Of a stretch of DNA of 64,000 bases, positions 51,854 to 61,621 are shown piece after piece (the first letter of the stretch is position 1; every line of letters starts with the position of its first letter). A program made the position numbers and the translations under genes. The stretch is from Nocardioides zhouii. GTDB lineage: Bacteria; Actinomycetota; Actinomycetes; Propionibacteriales; Nocardioidaceae. The stretch is from assembly GCF_004137345.1 (NCBI RefSeq), contig NZ_SDWV01000022.1, positions 23,525 to 87,524 of the forward strand, given 5' to 3'. The notes under the pieces were generated by a model that made no database searches, had not been told where the DNA came from, and was given only the letters and a program-made list of their open reading frames with translations.

Positions 51854-52749
51854 TCAGGCCGCGGTGGCGGGCTGGGAGTGGCTGTCGGGGCCAGCGAAGG
51901 CGTCGGCGATTGCCCGGGCGCGGGCGGGTACGTCGTCGGGGCCGAAGCCCCAAGTCCCTTCGGCTGCGCGGCGGGCGAGCTTGGCCAGGGAGTCGGCTCC
52001 CTCGTTGAGCGGATCCCCTGCGTGGCCGCGGACCCAGCCGATGTCGAGCCGTGGCGCCTCCTTGCGGACCTGCTCCTGCGTCCACAGCAGCCCGGCCCGC
52101 TTGACGGCGGTGTGGTGCGTGGCGATGTAGCCGTCGGGCAGCCGGTCTCCTCCGCCGATCCACTCGGTGATCAGCGAAATTGCCTGCCTGCAGTCCGTGC
52201 GGATCACCAGGTCCCGGTGTGGAAGTGCCGTGATGGCTTCGGAGATGGCGCGGAGCTCAGCGAGCACGGGGTGCCTGCGCCTCACGCACGACCTTGTCCA
52301 CGGAGTCTCGGTGCCGTGCCCGTGCCTGCCGTCCTCGGCCAGCCAGCCCCAGCCGATGCGCCCGCGGGTCGCAGAACCATCGGTAGCAACCGTGAGGGAG
52401 GTGGACGGAGGAGCCGCGACGGGCTGCACCGGGTTGAGCGCTCGCATGGCGGCGGCTCGGAGCGGCGCGTCGGACGCGGTGTAGGCACCAGCGTCACGCC
52501 GGCGAAGTGGGCTGAGACCTCGTCGGCGTACGACCACAGCAGCGCCGTCGGCGGCAGCGAGATGACCATCTGCGCCGGGACCCAAGCCTGCAACACAGGG
52601 TGGGCAGCCGCCAGTGCACACAGGACAGCGTCCTCACGGCCGTGCGCCCGGACCGACCCGGTGGACCCGAAGCTCGCCCCCATGAGGCTCCAGGCCCACC
52701 GGCCCGACGCGAAGTCGGGCTTGAGTGACAGTGCGATCCGCTCGGTCAT
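51854..52749 (-). pseudogene. RNase HI-like gene with N-terminal extra domain, frameshifted near 52486
   Basis: A GGAGG site precedes the ATG at 52749. The first 90 residues (ERIALSLKPDFASGRWAWSL, VISLPPTALLWSYADEV) form a novel domain. Near 52486 the frame breaks; restoring one G joins it to an RNase H domain with all catalytic acids: LTVATDGSATRGRIGWGWLA, PVLAELRAIS, VIRTDCRQAI and GWVRGHAGDPLNEGADSLAK. The intact protein would be about 299 residues. The N-terminal domain has a decayed relative at 61041-61217. It could be real decay or an assembly error. Confidence 0.75.
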
Positions 52750-52803
52750 CTCATGACCTCCTTCGTAGCGTCGGGAGTACGTACTGTGCGGCCAGGGTCC
52801 GAA

Positions 52804-53412
52804 TCAATGGTTCTCCCCCGCACGGATCCCGCGAATGATCCGGACGACCTCCAGTGGGTTCTCTTCGCGCCACCGGGCGATCCGGGCACGCGCCATAACG
52901 CGCTCGGCGGCACTGGCACCGACCCGGTCCAGGTGCCAGCTCAACGCGTCCTCGGCGTACCAGACGTTGGCGATCGGGCGAGCAGCTCGGATGGCTGCCA
53001 GCGCCTCGACCGGGTCCCATCCCATGCCGAGGAGTACGGCGTAGCCCGCGCTTGGGCCGCGGTTGATCCCCATGTGGCAGTGGGTGAGGACCACGCCCCC
53101 GCTGTCGATAGCTTCGATGGCCCACGCGACTATCCGCTCGAACCACGCGGCCGGGACGCGCTGGCCGGCATCGTTGATGCCGGCCCAGAGGTAGGTCACC
53201 TCGGTCTCCGCCCACCAGTCGGCGTCGTTGGCCTCCTGGCGGACGTCGAGGACGTGGGTGATGCCGCCGTCGACGACGAGCTCGACGGACTGGCGGACCG
53301 CGGTGTCATCGTCATACGACAGGTCACCTCCGACGGCGAGGTAGGGCGTGACGACGTCGGCGTTGGCCGTTTCGAGTCGGGGCAGGGTCTGTGGGTGCGT
53401 GCGAGTGCTCAT
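52804..53412 (-). CDS. Dual-specificity/tyrosine phosphatase-like protein
   Basis: The start at 53412 (MSTRTHPQTLPRL) avoids a poorly biased extension. This 202-residue protein has VTPYLAVGGDLSYDD, THVLDVRQEAND and the catalytic loop VVLTHCHMGINRGPSAGYAV (H-C-x5-R), followed by DPVEALAAIRAARPIANVWY. This is the atypical dual-specificity phosphatase fold; the substrate may be protein, nucleotide or sugar phosphate. It lies 54 bases before the RNase H gene. A decayed copy at 61271 has lost the catalytic loop. Confidence 0.82.
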   Translation of the reverse strand: MSTRTHPQTLPRLETANADVVTPYLAVGGDLSYDDDTAVRQSVELVVDGGITHVLDVRQEANDADWWAETEVTYLWAGINDAGQRVPAAWFERIVAWAIEAIDSGGVVLTHCHMGINRGPSAGYAVLLGMGWDPVEALAAIRAARPIANVWYAEDALSWHLDRVGASAAERVMARARIARWREENPLEVVRIIRGIRAGENH

Positions 53413-53457
53413 AGGGACTTCGACGCTGGGTCCGCGAGTTCTCTGACACCCCGGCGG

Positions 53458-54060
53458 ATGTCCGTGGCGATCCGTATGGTCACTCATGTGGAAATCGAGG
53501 CCATACGGCGTGTGGCGCACCGCATCGTTGAGGTGCGCGGCCGCGACTTTCGGCTGTCCTCGGAGGACCGCAAGGACCTCCTTCAGGAGGTGCTGATCAG
53601 GTACGTCCACGCTTGGTCCGGCGAAGCCCAGCCCAACAACGTCGAGGCATGGCTAGAGACGACGACCGCACGAGTGATCACCGACCGCTGGCGCGCCGAG
53701 CAGCGGCGACCCGCCGTGGCCGAGGTGGAGGATCACGAGGGCGATCCGTACGACGTGGTGGCTGACTTCATGGAGGTAGCGCGCAGTCGTCAGCCCTCGA
53801 TGCCGGCCGTGGGCGATGCCGTGATCAACCAGGTGTTCGGTCTCGTTCCGCCCGCGGACGCCGACTTGCTGCAGCGGCGCCTGGTCGACGACGTCGAACC
53901 TTCCGACCTCGCTGACGAGCTCGGAATCAGCCGGGCAGCTGTGGACCAGCGTATTTCCCGCGCTAAGGCTCGCCTGAGGGCGGCGCTCGCCGCTCAGCCC
54001 GAGCTGCTCGCCGAACTGCAGGCCGGTCACCCGCACGCCTACGACAGAGGACGGCAATGA
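53458..54060 (+). CDS. Sigma-70-like (ECF-type) factor
   Basis: This is a protein of about 200 residues. Region 2 is seen in LSSEDRKDLLQEVLIRYVHA, then NNVEAWLETTTARVITDRW. Region 4 is the helix-turn-helix VEPSDLADELGISRAAVDQR, then ISRAKARLRAAL. The start is uncertain: ATG 53458, ATG 53476 or a leaderless GTG 53488 preceded by TATGGT. It overlaps the next gene by ATGA, so that gene may encode its partner or anti-sigma-like regulator. Genes with this region 4 pattern control small regulons. Confidence 0.78.
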   Translation: MSVAIRMVTHVEIEAIRRVAHRIVEVRGRDFRLSSEDRKDLLQEVLIRYVHAWSGEAQPNNVEAWLETTTARVITDRWRAEQRRPAVAEVEDHEGDPYDVVADFMEVARSRQPSMPAVGDAVINQVFGLVPPADADLLQRRLVDDVEPSDLADELGISRAAVDQRISRAKARLRAALAAQPELLAELQAGHPHAYDRGRQ

Positions 54061-54461
54061 CCGACCCACGATTCACCAAAGTCTGTGACGATCTCGAGGA
54101 ACTGCTCGAGATTGTCGACATCGACTCCATCGAGGACCTCGACACCCTGGTGATGGCCCTGCTCGACCGGCCAGTCAGCGTCACGGACGGTTGGGACGAT
54201 GAGCGGGACGTACCGGCGCTGGACATCCGGGTCCATGGCAGCGAGCTGTCAATCGGCGTACTCGAGCCCTTCCCGATGAGCGTGCTGGAGCTCGCTCGCT
54301 CCAGCGGCGAGCTCGCGCAGGACATCGGCCCGTACGCCCCGGCCGGGGAGGCGCCCATCCACGGCAACGATCTTCTGACGCTCAGAGACGAAGAACTGGT
54401 TGCGGCACTTCAACGGGCGCTCGGTCAGGTGCGCCTGCTCAACCTGCTCGACGACGACTAG
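54057..54461 (+). CDS. Hypothetical acidic protein coupled to the sigma-like factor
   Basis: This 134-residue, strongly acidic protein has LEELLEIVDIDSIEDLDTLV, then ALDIRVHGSELSIGVLEPFP and a C-terminal RDEELVAALQRALGQVRL helix. Start and stop are coupled with the sigma-like gene (ATGA). It may bind the sigma factor, but no anti-sigma motif is recognised. A decayed copy is at 63626-63927, which shows that this family was duplicated with its neighbours. Confidence 0.72.
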   Translation: MTDPRFTKVCDDLEELLEIVDIDSIEDLDTLVMALLDRPVSVTDGWDDERDVPALDIRVHGSELSIGVLEPFPMSVLELARSSGELAQDIGPYAPAGEAPIHGNDLLTLRDEELVAALQRALGQVRLLNLLDDD

Positions 54462-55018
54462 TTGGACCGCTTGGTCGCTCCCGGGACATAGTCCATAGAG
54501 CGTCCCAGCGACTCCCACGAGACCTCCGCGTCGGCCGGAGGCGTGGGTGGCAGTGCCCACCAGGAGATCCCTGCGTTGTATGACCACCTCCCGGTGGGCT
54601 TTCGCCAGCTGAGCAGGACATCTCCGCGCTTGCTGAGGCGGCCGAGTGTCCCGCTGAGGAACGAGGACACGGTGTAGTTCTTCTTGGCGATGGCCGTGTG
54701 GCCGTAACGCGCGACGAGCATGGCGAAGTCGTCGGTGTGGGCGTCGGCGTATGCCGCCTCGACCACGCCGTACTCAACCCACTTGCCGGGATGCTCGTTG
54801 AGCAGGGCGGGCAGCTCGGTGCCCAGACCGAGCTCATCGGCCAGCCCGTAGAGCTCCGGCATGTCCGGGGGCTCAGGGACCGAAAGCCACGAGAGCGGCC
54901 CTCCGGCTGGATGCAGATTGCGATCGCAGGTGAACTCCATAGTGCCGTCCGCATCGACCTGCCGCCCGAGGATGTCCTCGTCGGCGTGAAAGGGACAGGA
55001 CTGTCTGGTGATGGCCAT
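54458..55018 (-). CDS. Hypothetical protein
   Basis: The start at 55018 is supported by a GAGGG site. This is a 186-residue protein. It has a possible N-terminal metal site (SCPFHADEDIL and CDRNLH), a central LYGLADELGLGTELPALLNE helix, and YTVSSFLSGTLGRLSKRGDV, followed by WSYNAGISWWALP. The SFLSGTLGRL segment looks like a winged-helix or recognition helix. No family is recognised. It converges on the coupled acidic gene with a four-base overlap. Confidence 0.65.
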   Translation of the reverse strand: MAITRQSCPFHADEDILGRQVDADGTMEFTCDRNLHPAGGPLSWLSVPEPPDMPELYGLADELGLGTELPALLNEHPGKWVEYGVVEAAYADAHTDDFAMLVARYGHTAIAKKNYTVSSFLSGTLGRLSKRGDVLLSWRKPTGRWSYNAGISWWALPPTPPADAEVSWESLGRSMDYVPGATKRSN

Positions 55019-55601
55019 GCCCTCATCTTCGTGGAAGCTTCCCGACTCCGTCACGCTTCGACCGAGTCCTTACCGAAGCGTTGGGCGGTGCTCCGACTCG
55101 TCGAGGGCCGGTCACTGCCGGTACACCGGGGGCGCAGGTGAGGCAGATCCTTCCCGACAGCAAGACGTTGCGCATCGAAGGCGTACACAGGACGTTGAGG
55201 CGCGGTGGTCAGTGATCCAAGCTCAGCACGGCAAGTCGGATGAGAACCGCGCGTTGGCACCTCGATCACCCAATCGTCGAAAGGGGATGCAACCTGGATC
55301 TTGAACGACAACTGGGGTGACAAGATTCGAGACCGTTCAAGCAGCTGCTGGCCCAGGCTCCCGATGGATTCGCTGTATACGAAGAAGGGGCCGCGCCTAG
55401 CTCGCTCCAGTGAGCGCCAGCTGATATCAGAGGCACAGGCCGACTCCATCTGCCCCGAAGACTCGATGAGCGCCGAAGGCAACGTTCAACGCGCGCGAAT
55501 CTGGGCTTGCCAGAGGCACCTGGCGACGCCGCGTCACGTGCCACGTCCCTGGAGTGGTGGAAGTTGCGGTCGGTGGAGTCCACTCTCACCAACGTTATGT
55601 G
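55019..55601. other. Intergenic region, nothing recognised
   Basis: This is about 580 bases between the hypothetical gene and the helicase stop. Frames here are short and of poor bias. It could contain a decayed gene fragment, but no homology to neighbours was spotted. Confidence 0.4.
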
Positions 55602-57611
55602 TCAACGCCGCGCGGCCTTCCGCAACGCGTCCGGCATGCCCTTGTGCCAGACGACCGCCAGTTCTCGGTTCGCGCGCGTGAGGCTCGTGTACAGCTGCCC
55701 CTCGCGTCCGAGGTTCTCAGGGAAGTCGCCGGGCTCCACGACCACGACGCCGTCGAACTCAAGGCCTCGAGCTGATTCGGGGACGTGGACCCTGAGCAGC
55801 TCGTGGCCACGAGTCCACAGGTTTAGCGTCTCGCCGCGACGCCAGCCTTCCTTGCCCAGCAGTTGTATCAGTCGACCGGGATCGACGGTGATGATGGCGA
55901 CAGTCCCATTGGGGTAGCTCTTCAAGAGCCGTAGTGCGGCCTCGACAGCCTTCGGGAACAGCGCGTCAGGTCCGGGGACATACTCAACGCTGGGCCTGGG
56001 CCCCTCGACCTGGATCGAGGTCGCACCTCGCTGAGATGATGGGAGGAGCTTGTCGGCAAACTGGAGGATCGGGGTGGTTGACCTGTAGCCGCGGCGCAGC
56101 AGCGTCTGTTGCAGGGGTTCGTCGCCATCACCGATGCCGAGGTGGTCGGAGATGTGACCCCACGTGGCGTAGGTGGTGTCAGAGCGACGCTGATTCATGT
56201 CGCCGACGAGGGTCCAATGACCACCTGGGCGAAGGTACTGTTCCAGCACATTCCACTCGATGGGCGAGATGTCCTGTGCCTCGTCGACCAGCAGATGAGT
56301 GAACTGGTCCGTGAACGGGACAGGTTGGAAAGCGAGGGTGCTCTGGGCCATCAAGGGGAGATATCTTCGCATGCGAATCGCTTCGTTGAACCGGGGCAAT
56401 CGCGCCATCCAGGCCGAGTCTTCCGGGTTGTCGGAGACCGGTTGCCCCGGGAGCCCATTGGACTGGATAAGGGAGTAGACGGCCTCGAGGTGATCTCGCC
56501 GTGCCGTCGGGCCGGTAGGCACGGTCTTGGCACGCTGGAGGATCATCTCCGCGCGGGCAGCGAACTGGCGGGCATGCGCGTCAATGTCGTTGTGTTCTCC
56601 CCCGATGCCACCGGACCAGTTGGTCTTCAGGCCGACGATCCGATCAAGTACTTCCGCTATGTGCGTGACGACGATTCGGCCTTCTGGATCAAGCGGCCGC
56701 ACCAGGCCCTTAACGTGGGCGACGTAATCACTTGTCGGGCCAACCAGGAGCACGGACTGTGCCTGTGCTTCCTTTCGCTCGGCACTGACGAGGTACGCCG
56801 CCCGATATGCGGCGACGACGGTCTTCCCGGTGCCCGGGTGTCCCTGGATGAGCAAGTCCTCGTGGGGGCTGCGTGAGACCACGTCGAACTGGTCCGGTTG
56901 CAGGGTGGCGAGCACAGATTGCAGGGCAGCTGAGCGCGGAGCAGCCAGCTTCCTAAGCACAGTCTCAGCGGATCGCATCCCGGCGAGTCGCTGGTCTTGT
57001 GTTTCGCGGTCGCGGTGCGTCCGCCGGCGGGTTGCCGACCCATCCTCACCAAGTGGTTCAGCGTCTGCCTCGCTTGTGGGCCTAACGGTGTCAGCGGCGG
57101 GACTCGGCTGGCTGTCTGGAGAGACGCGCCGCGCCCGGCGGTCCGCTCGCGGAGTGCTGGGCGCCGGAACTTGCAGGTCGCCTGCATCGAAAGGGGACGG
57201 GTCGACCCGTGTGAGCCACTCGTCGTCTACGTCGGCGATGTCGCTGAGGCGGTGGTCGAAGGTCCTGCGCACCGCGAGCTTGCCATCGATGGTGAAGCCC
57301 TCGTCTCCCGTTCCGAAGAACAGCTGGGATACCGGTGCGTCCCAGCTGACGACCTGGAAGTTGCCGTCGTCTAGGCGGGTTGGCCCGATGTAGCAGGCGC
57401 GGCCCAGGAGCTCATCCTCGGCGTCGAAGCCGATCCGTCCAACAAGTGGGTGATCGGAGATTCCGACGGGCAGCTTGATCGCCGACGGGTCCACCCAGTT
57501 CCGGCTCCGGGCGACGTTCACTTGGGCGACTATCGACGCTCTGGCCTTCAGACGAGCGAGGTACTCAGAGTTTCTCGCCTGCTCGAATGGCAGGTCTGGG
57601 TGCTGTGTCAC
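55602..57611 (-). CDS. UvrD/Rep-like SF1 helicase
   Basis: The start is the GTG at 57611, which overlaps the preceding stop as GTGA. This is a 669-residue protein. After a 215-residue N-terminal domain, the helicase motifs are LLIQGHPGTGKTVVAAYRAA (Walker A), THLLVDEAQDISPIEWNVLE (Walker B), WTLVGDMNQRRSD, LRRGYRSTTPILQFADKL, ESARGLEFDGVVVVEPGDF and LYTSLTRANRELAVVW. It is a compact UvrD-type helicase, possibly HelD-like. It is translationally coupled to the SNF2-like gene, forming a two-gene module probably used in DNA defence or repair. Confidence 0.87.
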   Translation of the reverse strand: MTQHPDLPFEQARNSEYLARLKARASIVAQVNVARSRNWVDPSAIKLPVGISDHPLVGRIGFDAEDELLGRACYIGPTRLDDGNFQVVSWDAPVSQLFFGTGDEGFTIDGKLAVRRTFDHRLSDIADVDDEWLTRVDPSPFDAGDLQVPAPSTPRADRRARRVSPDSQPSPAADTVRPTSEADAEPLGEDGSATRRRTHRDRETQDQRLAGMRSAETVLRKLAAPRSAALQSVLATLQPDQFDVVSRSPHEDLLIQGHPGTGKTVVAAYRAAYLVSAERKEAQAQSVLLVGPTSDYVAHVKGLVRPLDPEGRIVVTHIAEVLDRIVGLKTNWSGGIGGEHNDIDAHARQFAARAEMILQRAKTVPTGPTARRDHLEAVYSLIQSNGLPGQPVSDNPEDSAWMARLPRFNEAIRMRRYLPLMAQSTLAFQPVPFTDQFTHLLVDEAQDISPIEWNVLEQYLRPGGHWTLVGDMNQRRSDTTYATWGHISDHLGIGDGDEPLQQTLLRRGYRSTTPILQFADKLLPSSQRGATSIQVEGPRPSVEYVPGPDALFPKAVEAALRLLKSYPNGTVAIITVDPGRLIQLLGKEGWRRGETLNLWTRGHELLRVHVPESARGLEFDGVVVVEPGDFPENLGREGQLYTSLTRANRELAVVWHKGMPDALRKAARR

Positions 57612-60600
57612 TCGTTCACCTCGATCACGCATACCGCCAGGTCCTGAGTCTTTAGCTGGGGCTGACTTGAGACATCGAGCTTGGCGAGCTGCTCGGCGAA
57701 CCGTCTCTCTTGCTTGCGGATCCGTGCCTCCGTCAGCGGAATCGCTCGCGTGTTTCCTCGTTCCTGGTGGGTGGCCAGTGTTACTCGAAGCGATCGCACG
57801 CGGCGTTCGTGTACTTGGGCGAATGATTGCCGGCGGGTGGCCACGAAGGCCTCGTTCTCGGCCATCAGCTCGCGGCGGCGTTCGCCGATGCGGACCTCGA
57901 GGTTGAAGGTCGCCATCTCCACTGCTTCCTCCAGGTTGCCGTAGTCGCGATGCGGCCCGGCAACCAGAGTTCCTCGAGCGAGTTCCTTCATGACTGCGAG
58001 TCCGACGTCCGGCCCTGCGTCTGACAGCGAGGCAAGGTCGACTGTCGCCGTCCAGACCTCATGCAGTTCGCGAATCCCGTCCCAGTCGGCGACAGCTAGG
58101 AGGGAGAGGTACTTCCCCACGGGCACACCGGCAATGGCCGGAGTCATTCGTAGGAGCGAGTATCGGCCCTGTCGGTAGCCCGGTGTGCCAACTGCGGCTC
58201 GGACTGCGGGGTGTGTGGCCGTGAGCAACGGCAGGCCTGAGACACGGGACAACTCCTGGTCGAGGGAGTAGGTCATCGTCATGCCGGATCGAAATGCGGT
58301 GGTCAGTTCGGTAACTTCGGTGCTCAGCCGTTCGTGGGTGCGAACCAAAGCCTGCACATGCTCCGCCATCTCGTCGTTCCCGCGCAGGCGAAGCACCTGC
58401 GGTTCCCTCTCTACCTGCCCGCTGAACGTCTCCGCCCAGTCCTGCACCAGGAGAGCCAGCTCGTCTTGACCGACGTAACGTCCGGAGGCCAGCAGGTCTT
58501 GTTCGAGCCCTTCGATCTCGGCGCCGTCGCTGCTGACTAATGTGGGGGCGGCGGCTTCGACCTCGGCCAAGGCCAGGGCCTGCTCCTCCAGAGCCAGGAT
58601 CGCCTCACGACTTCGCTGCTCGCGCTGCTCAGGTGACAGGGAGAAGTCGAACAGGATGTCCTGGACGCTCTTCCAACCGGAGTCAAGAATGGGTTCCAGC
58701 TCTCCGATGGCGTGCTCGAACACCCCAATTCGATCCATGACCCGCTCGATGATGTCCGATTCGATCGTGCCGGGCGTGTGGAAGTTGAGTATCGCCAGCT
58801 TCTCTTCGGTCTGTCCGATCCGGTCAATGCGACCGATACGCTGCTCGACCTCCATGGGGTTCCACGGGAGGTCGTAGTTCACCACGGCAGAGCAGAACTC
58901 GAAGTCGAGACCCTCGCTCGCCACCCTCGTCGCGAGGAGGACGTCATACGCGCCCCCACGGAAAGCAGCCATGACTTCGTCACGCTTGCGGCGGACCACG
59001 TCGCCGTGGAGCGCAACCACCCGAGCGTCTCCCCGCAGGCGTGACTCGAGGTATCGCAAGGTGCGCCGGGAGTGGGTGAAGACAAGGACGCGCTTTCCTT
59101 GGCGAACCAAGTCCTCTATGGCGATCTGGAACTGGTCGAACTTGGTGTCGGTGGCCAATGAGCGCGCGAGCCTGACGAGCTCTGGACCGGGAGCCACATC
59201 GCGTGACGCAGTCTTCGTCTCAATACCGTCGTCAACTTCGAGGTCGACAGCCCTCTGACGTCCCCAGCCCAACACCGAGCGGGCTGCCTCGGGCAGACAG
59301 CTACCAGCCAAGCGCAGGGGCATCTGCATCGCGAAGTGCAGCGGGGAGCCTGTGACGTCGGCTCGTTCGATGCACCAACCACGGAAGGCGTTGTAGAACG
59401 CGGCCTCAGAGTCGTTGAACAGGGCTTGGACGTGATGCGGCTCCCGCATCGCCTTGAACTCCTGGACCTCGACCTTACGGGTCCGCGTGACCTCAGCAGA
59501 CAGGCCGTGAAGCTCCGAGCAGATTCTCTTGATCTGGACCGCGTCTGTGGGATCGAGCGCATCCTTCGCGAGGAGCTCTCGGAGCAAGGCATAGTCAGGA
59601 CGCAGGGTAAGGATGGACCCGAAGACGTCCGAGGCGAGCTCATCCAGCCACGCGCGACGCTGAGTGTTCGTCGCGTCGGGGTCGAGCATGGACTTCGTGA
59701 TCCGGTTGAGGACGCGGTTAGGAGCGAGGCGCTCCTCCAACGACTCAAGATCCTCGAATTCCCCCGGGACGAGGACGCTCAGCAGATTGAACAGATCGCG
59801 GTTGCGAAGGTTCACTGGGGTCGCCGACAGCATGACCATCGCCTCGGCCCAGGTGGAGAGGTGTTCGCCCAGCTCGTAACTGCGGGTGTCAGAGTTTCGG
59901 AAGGAGTGAGCCTCGTCGACGATGGCCAGGTCGAAGTTGAGGTTGAGCTCCGTCGCGCGCTCGATCCCATCCCACATGCGGAGGCGCTCGATGCTGCAGA
60001 CGTACGTCGCACGCAACGGCAAGCGTCCCGACTCCACGCGGTCCAACATGTCACGCAAACCGTCGCCATCCAGCTCGACCAGATCGAAGCCGAACCGCTC
60101 CTCCATCTCGCGTTTCCATTTGGTCACCAGCGCTGAGGGACAGACGACTAGCACGCGGTTTGCCTGACGACGGGCCTCCATCTCAGTCCACACCAGACCA
60201 GCTTCGATGGTCTTACCGAGGCCAACCTCGTCGGCGATCAACAGCCGAAGGGTGCCAGTGTTGAGCAACTTCTGGACCGGCTTGAACTGGTAGGGGCGAA
60301 AGATGGTGCGCGTGGCCCGGAACGAGAAGACAGTGTCGGTGAACCGGCCCGTGAGCTTCGCTCGCGTCAGGGTCGCAGAGAACCTACGTGGTGACACCGG
60401 CTTGGTCTCCACCCAGGCGGACGCGCGATCTTCCATCGGTCGGGCCGAGATCGCCCCCTCGTCACAACGGGCAGTCGACCCGCCCGCAAACACTCGATAG
60501 TTCCAACCGCCACCGACGTACATGCGACCCTCGCGCACGATTCCGTCGTGCCCGGTGCTGCTGACGACGACCTCAGAGCCAACGGCGAACAGAGGACGAG

Positions 60601-61108
60601 GGACCGCCGAAGCGCCATCCCATGACTGGTCCGCCCAGGCAAGTGCGTTGTCGAGAGCTGAACCTGGGGGTACGGCCTCGGCCGGAACACTGAGGGACGG
60701 TCCGGCGGGGCTTCCAGAGGTGACCAAGAGCGCGAGGGAGGGTTCGACCCCGTCGAACCAATAGATGCCTTGCGGCAACTGCACGGGCAGGCCAGTCACC
60801 AGGCGGGCCTCCACTACGTGGTCGATGACATCGGGCAGCCCAGAACCGAAGACGAGTAATTGATCAAACAGGCCGGTCTCCAGAACGCCAGCCAGATCCG
60901 TCGTGACCGGGTGATAACCGTGGCTGTGCCGGAGCTGATCACGGACAGGCGCGCCCACGGATCCCCCCTTTGCCGATTCGCTGGCCAGGTTCCCACCGTT
61001 GACCACGTGCCGCCCGTCAATCAGGCGAGCTCTCAGCATGCTAAGCCGGACGTCTGACAAGCGGCGGTCGAATGAACGACCTGGTCTTCGTTGGCCGTTC
61101 GCGGACAT
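57608..61108 (-). CDS. SNF2/RapA-like SF2 helicase
   Basis: This 1166-residue protein has an N-terminal domain of about 260 residues, then RLLIADEVGLGKTIEAGLVW (motif I), VLVVCPSALVTKWKREMEER (Ia), FDLAIVDEAHSFRNSDTRSY (II), MVMLSATPVNLRNRDLFN (III), VLVFTHSRRTLRYLESRLRG (IV), VLLATRVASEGLDFEFCSAV (V) and EVEQRIGRIDRIGQTEE (VI). A long helical C-terminus follows. This is the RapA/HepA-like or DISARM-type SNF2 layout. It overlaps the UvrD-like gene. The start region overlaps a decayed copy of the RNase H N-terminus. Confidence 0.88.
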   Translation of the reverse strand: MSANGQRRPGRSFDRRLSDVRLSMLRARLIDGRHVVNGGNLASESAKGGSVGAPVRDQLRHSHGYHPVTTDLAGVLETGLFDQLLVFGSGLPDVIDHVVEARLVTGLPVQLPQGIYWFDGVEPSLALLVTSGSPAGPSLSVPAEAVPPGSALDNALAWADQSWDGASAVPRPLFAVGSEVVVSSTGHDGIVREGRMYVGGGWNYRVFAGGSTARCDEGAISARPMEDRASAWVETKPVSPRRFSATLTRAKLTGRFTDTVFSFRATRTIFRPYQFKPVQKLLNTGTLRLLIADEVGLGKTIEAGLVWTEMEARRQANRVLVVCPSALVTKWKREMEERFGFDLVELDGDGLRDMLDRVESGRLPLRATYVCSIERLRMWDGIERATELNLNFDLAIVDEAHSFRNSDTRSYELGEHLSTWAEAMVMLSATPVNLRNRDLFNLLSVLVPGEFEDLESLEERLAPNRVLNRITKSMLDPDATNTQRRAWLDELASDVFGSILTLRPDYALLRELLAKDALDPTDAVQIKRICSELHGLSAEVTRTRKVEVQEFKAMREPHHVQALFNDSEAAFYNAFRGWCIERADVTGSPLHFAMQMPLRLAGSCLPEAARSVLGWGRQRAVDLEVDDGIETKTASRDVAPGPELVRLARSLATDTKFDQFQIAIEDLVRQGKRVLVFTHSRRTLRYLESRLRGDARVVALHGDVVRRKRDEVMAAFRGGAYDVLLATRVASEGLDFEFCSAVVNYDLPWNPMEVEQRIGRIDRIGQTEEKLAILNFHTPGTIESDIIERVMDRIGVFEHAIGELEPILDSGWKSVQDILFDFSLSPEQREQRSREAILALEEQALALAEVEAAAPTLVSSDGAEIEGLEQDLLASGRYVGQDELALLVQDWAETFSGQVEREPQVLRLRGNDEMAEHVQALVRTHERLSTEVTELTTAFRSGMTMTYSLDQELSRVSGLPLLTATHPAVRAAVGTPGYRQGRYSLLRMTPAIAGVPVGKYLSLLAVADWDGIRELHEVWTATVDLASLSDAGPDVGLAVMKELARGTLVAGPHRDYGNLEEAVEMATFNLEVRIGERRRELMAENEAFVATRRQSFAQVHERRVRSLRVTLATHQERGNTRAIPLTEARIRKQERRFAEQLAKLDVSSQPQLKTQDLAVCVIEVNE

Positions 61109-61217
61109 GGTCGAAAGGTCCCAGAACTGGTAGCACCGAAGCTCTTCCCAATGAGGCTCCCAGGCCCACGCCCGGCGCCAAGTCCGGCTTGAGTGTCAGC
61201 GCGATTCGCTCGACCAT
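61041..61217 (-). pseudogene. Decayed copy of the RNase H gene N-terminus
   Basis: From the ATG at 61217 the frame reads VERIALTLKPDLAPGV, matching TERIALSLKPDFASGR of the 52749 gene. A frame slip then gives SLIGKSFGATSSG, matching SLMGASFGSTGSV. The upstream AAAGGAGG and the conserved CAGGGTCCGAATCAA also match. The RNase H domain is absent. The SNF2-like gene starts inside this remnant. Confidence 0.8.
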
Positions 61218-61270
61218 TTCGAGTCCTCCTTTGCGGCGTTGGGATCCGTACATTGCGCCCAGGGTCCGAA

Positions 61271-61537
61271 TCAAAGGCCCGCTCCGCGGATGATCCGGTG
61301 ACGTCGAGCGGGTTCTGCTCGCGCATCTCGCGACCCTCGCCGGGGCCGCACGGCGCAGCTGCGCAGTCGTGCCGGCACGGCCGAGGGCCAAACCTGCGTG
61401 TCCGTGGAATACCAGACATAGGCGATCGGCCATGCCGCCCGGATGGCCGCAAGCGCCTCGACCGGGATCCATTCCAGGGTCAGGAGGACCGCGTAGCTGG
61501 CACTCGTGCCGTGGTGGATTCTCACGTGGCGAGGGTT
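61271..61537 (-). pseudogene. Decayed copy of the dual-specificity phosphatase
   Basis: SASYAVLLTLEWIPVEALAA and IRAAWPIAYVWYSTD match SAGYAVLLGMGWDPVEALAA and IRAARPIANVWYAED of the 52804-53412 gene. The catalytic H-C-x5-R loop is destroyed (RHVRIHHGTS). The spacing to the RNase H remnant (about 53 bases) equals that of the intact pair. Confidence 0.82.
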
Positions 61538-61621
61538 GCGCCTTGTCAAAAGGCGTCGGGCCCCAGGAGTTCGCGGCTTAGGCTGACACGCATTTGCATA
61601 CCGACGAACCCCGGAGGGCGC

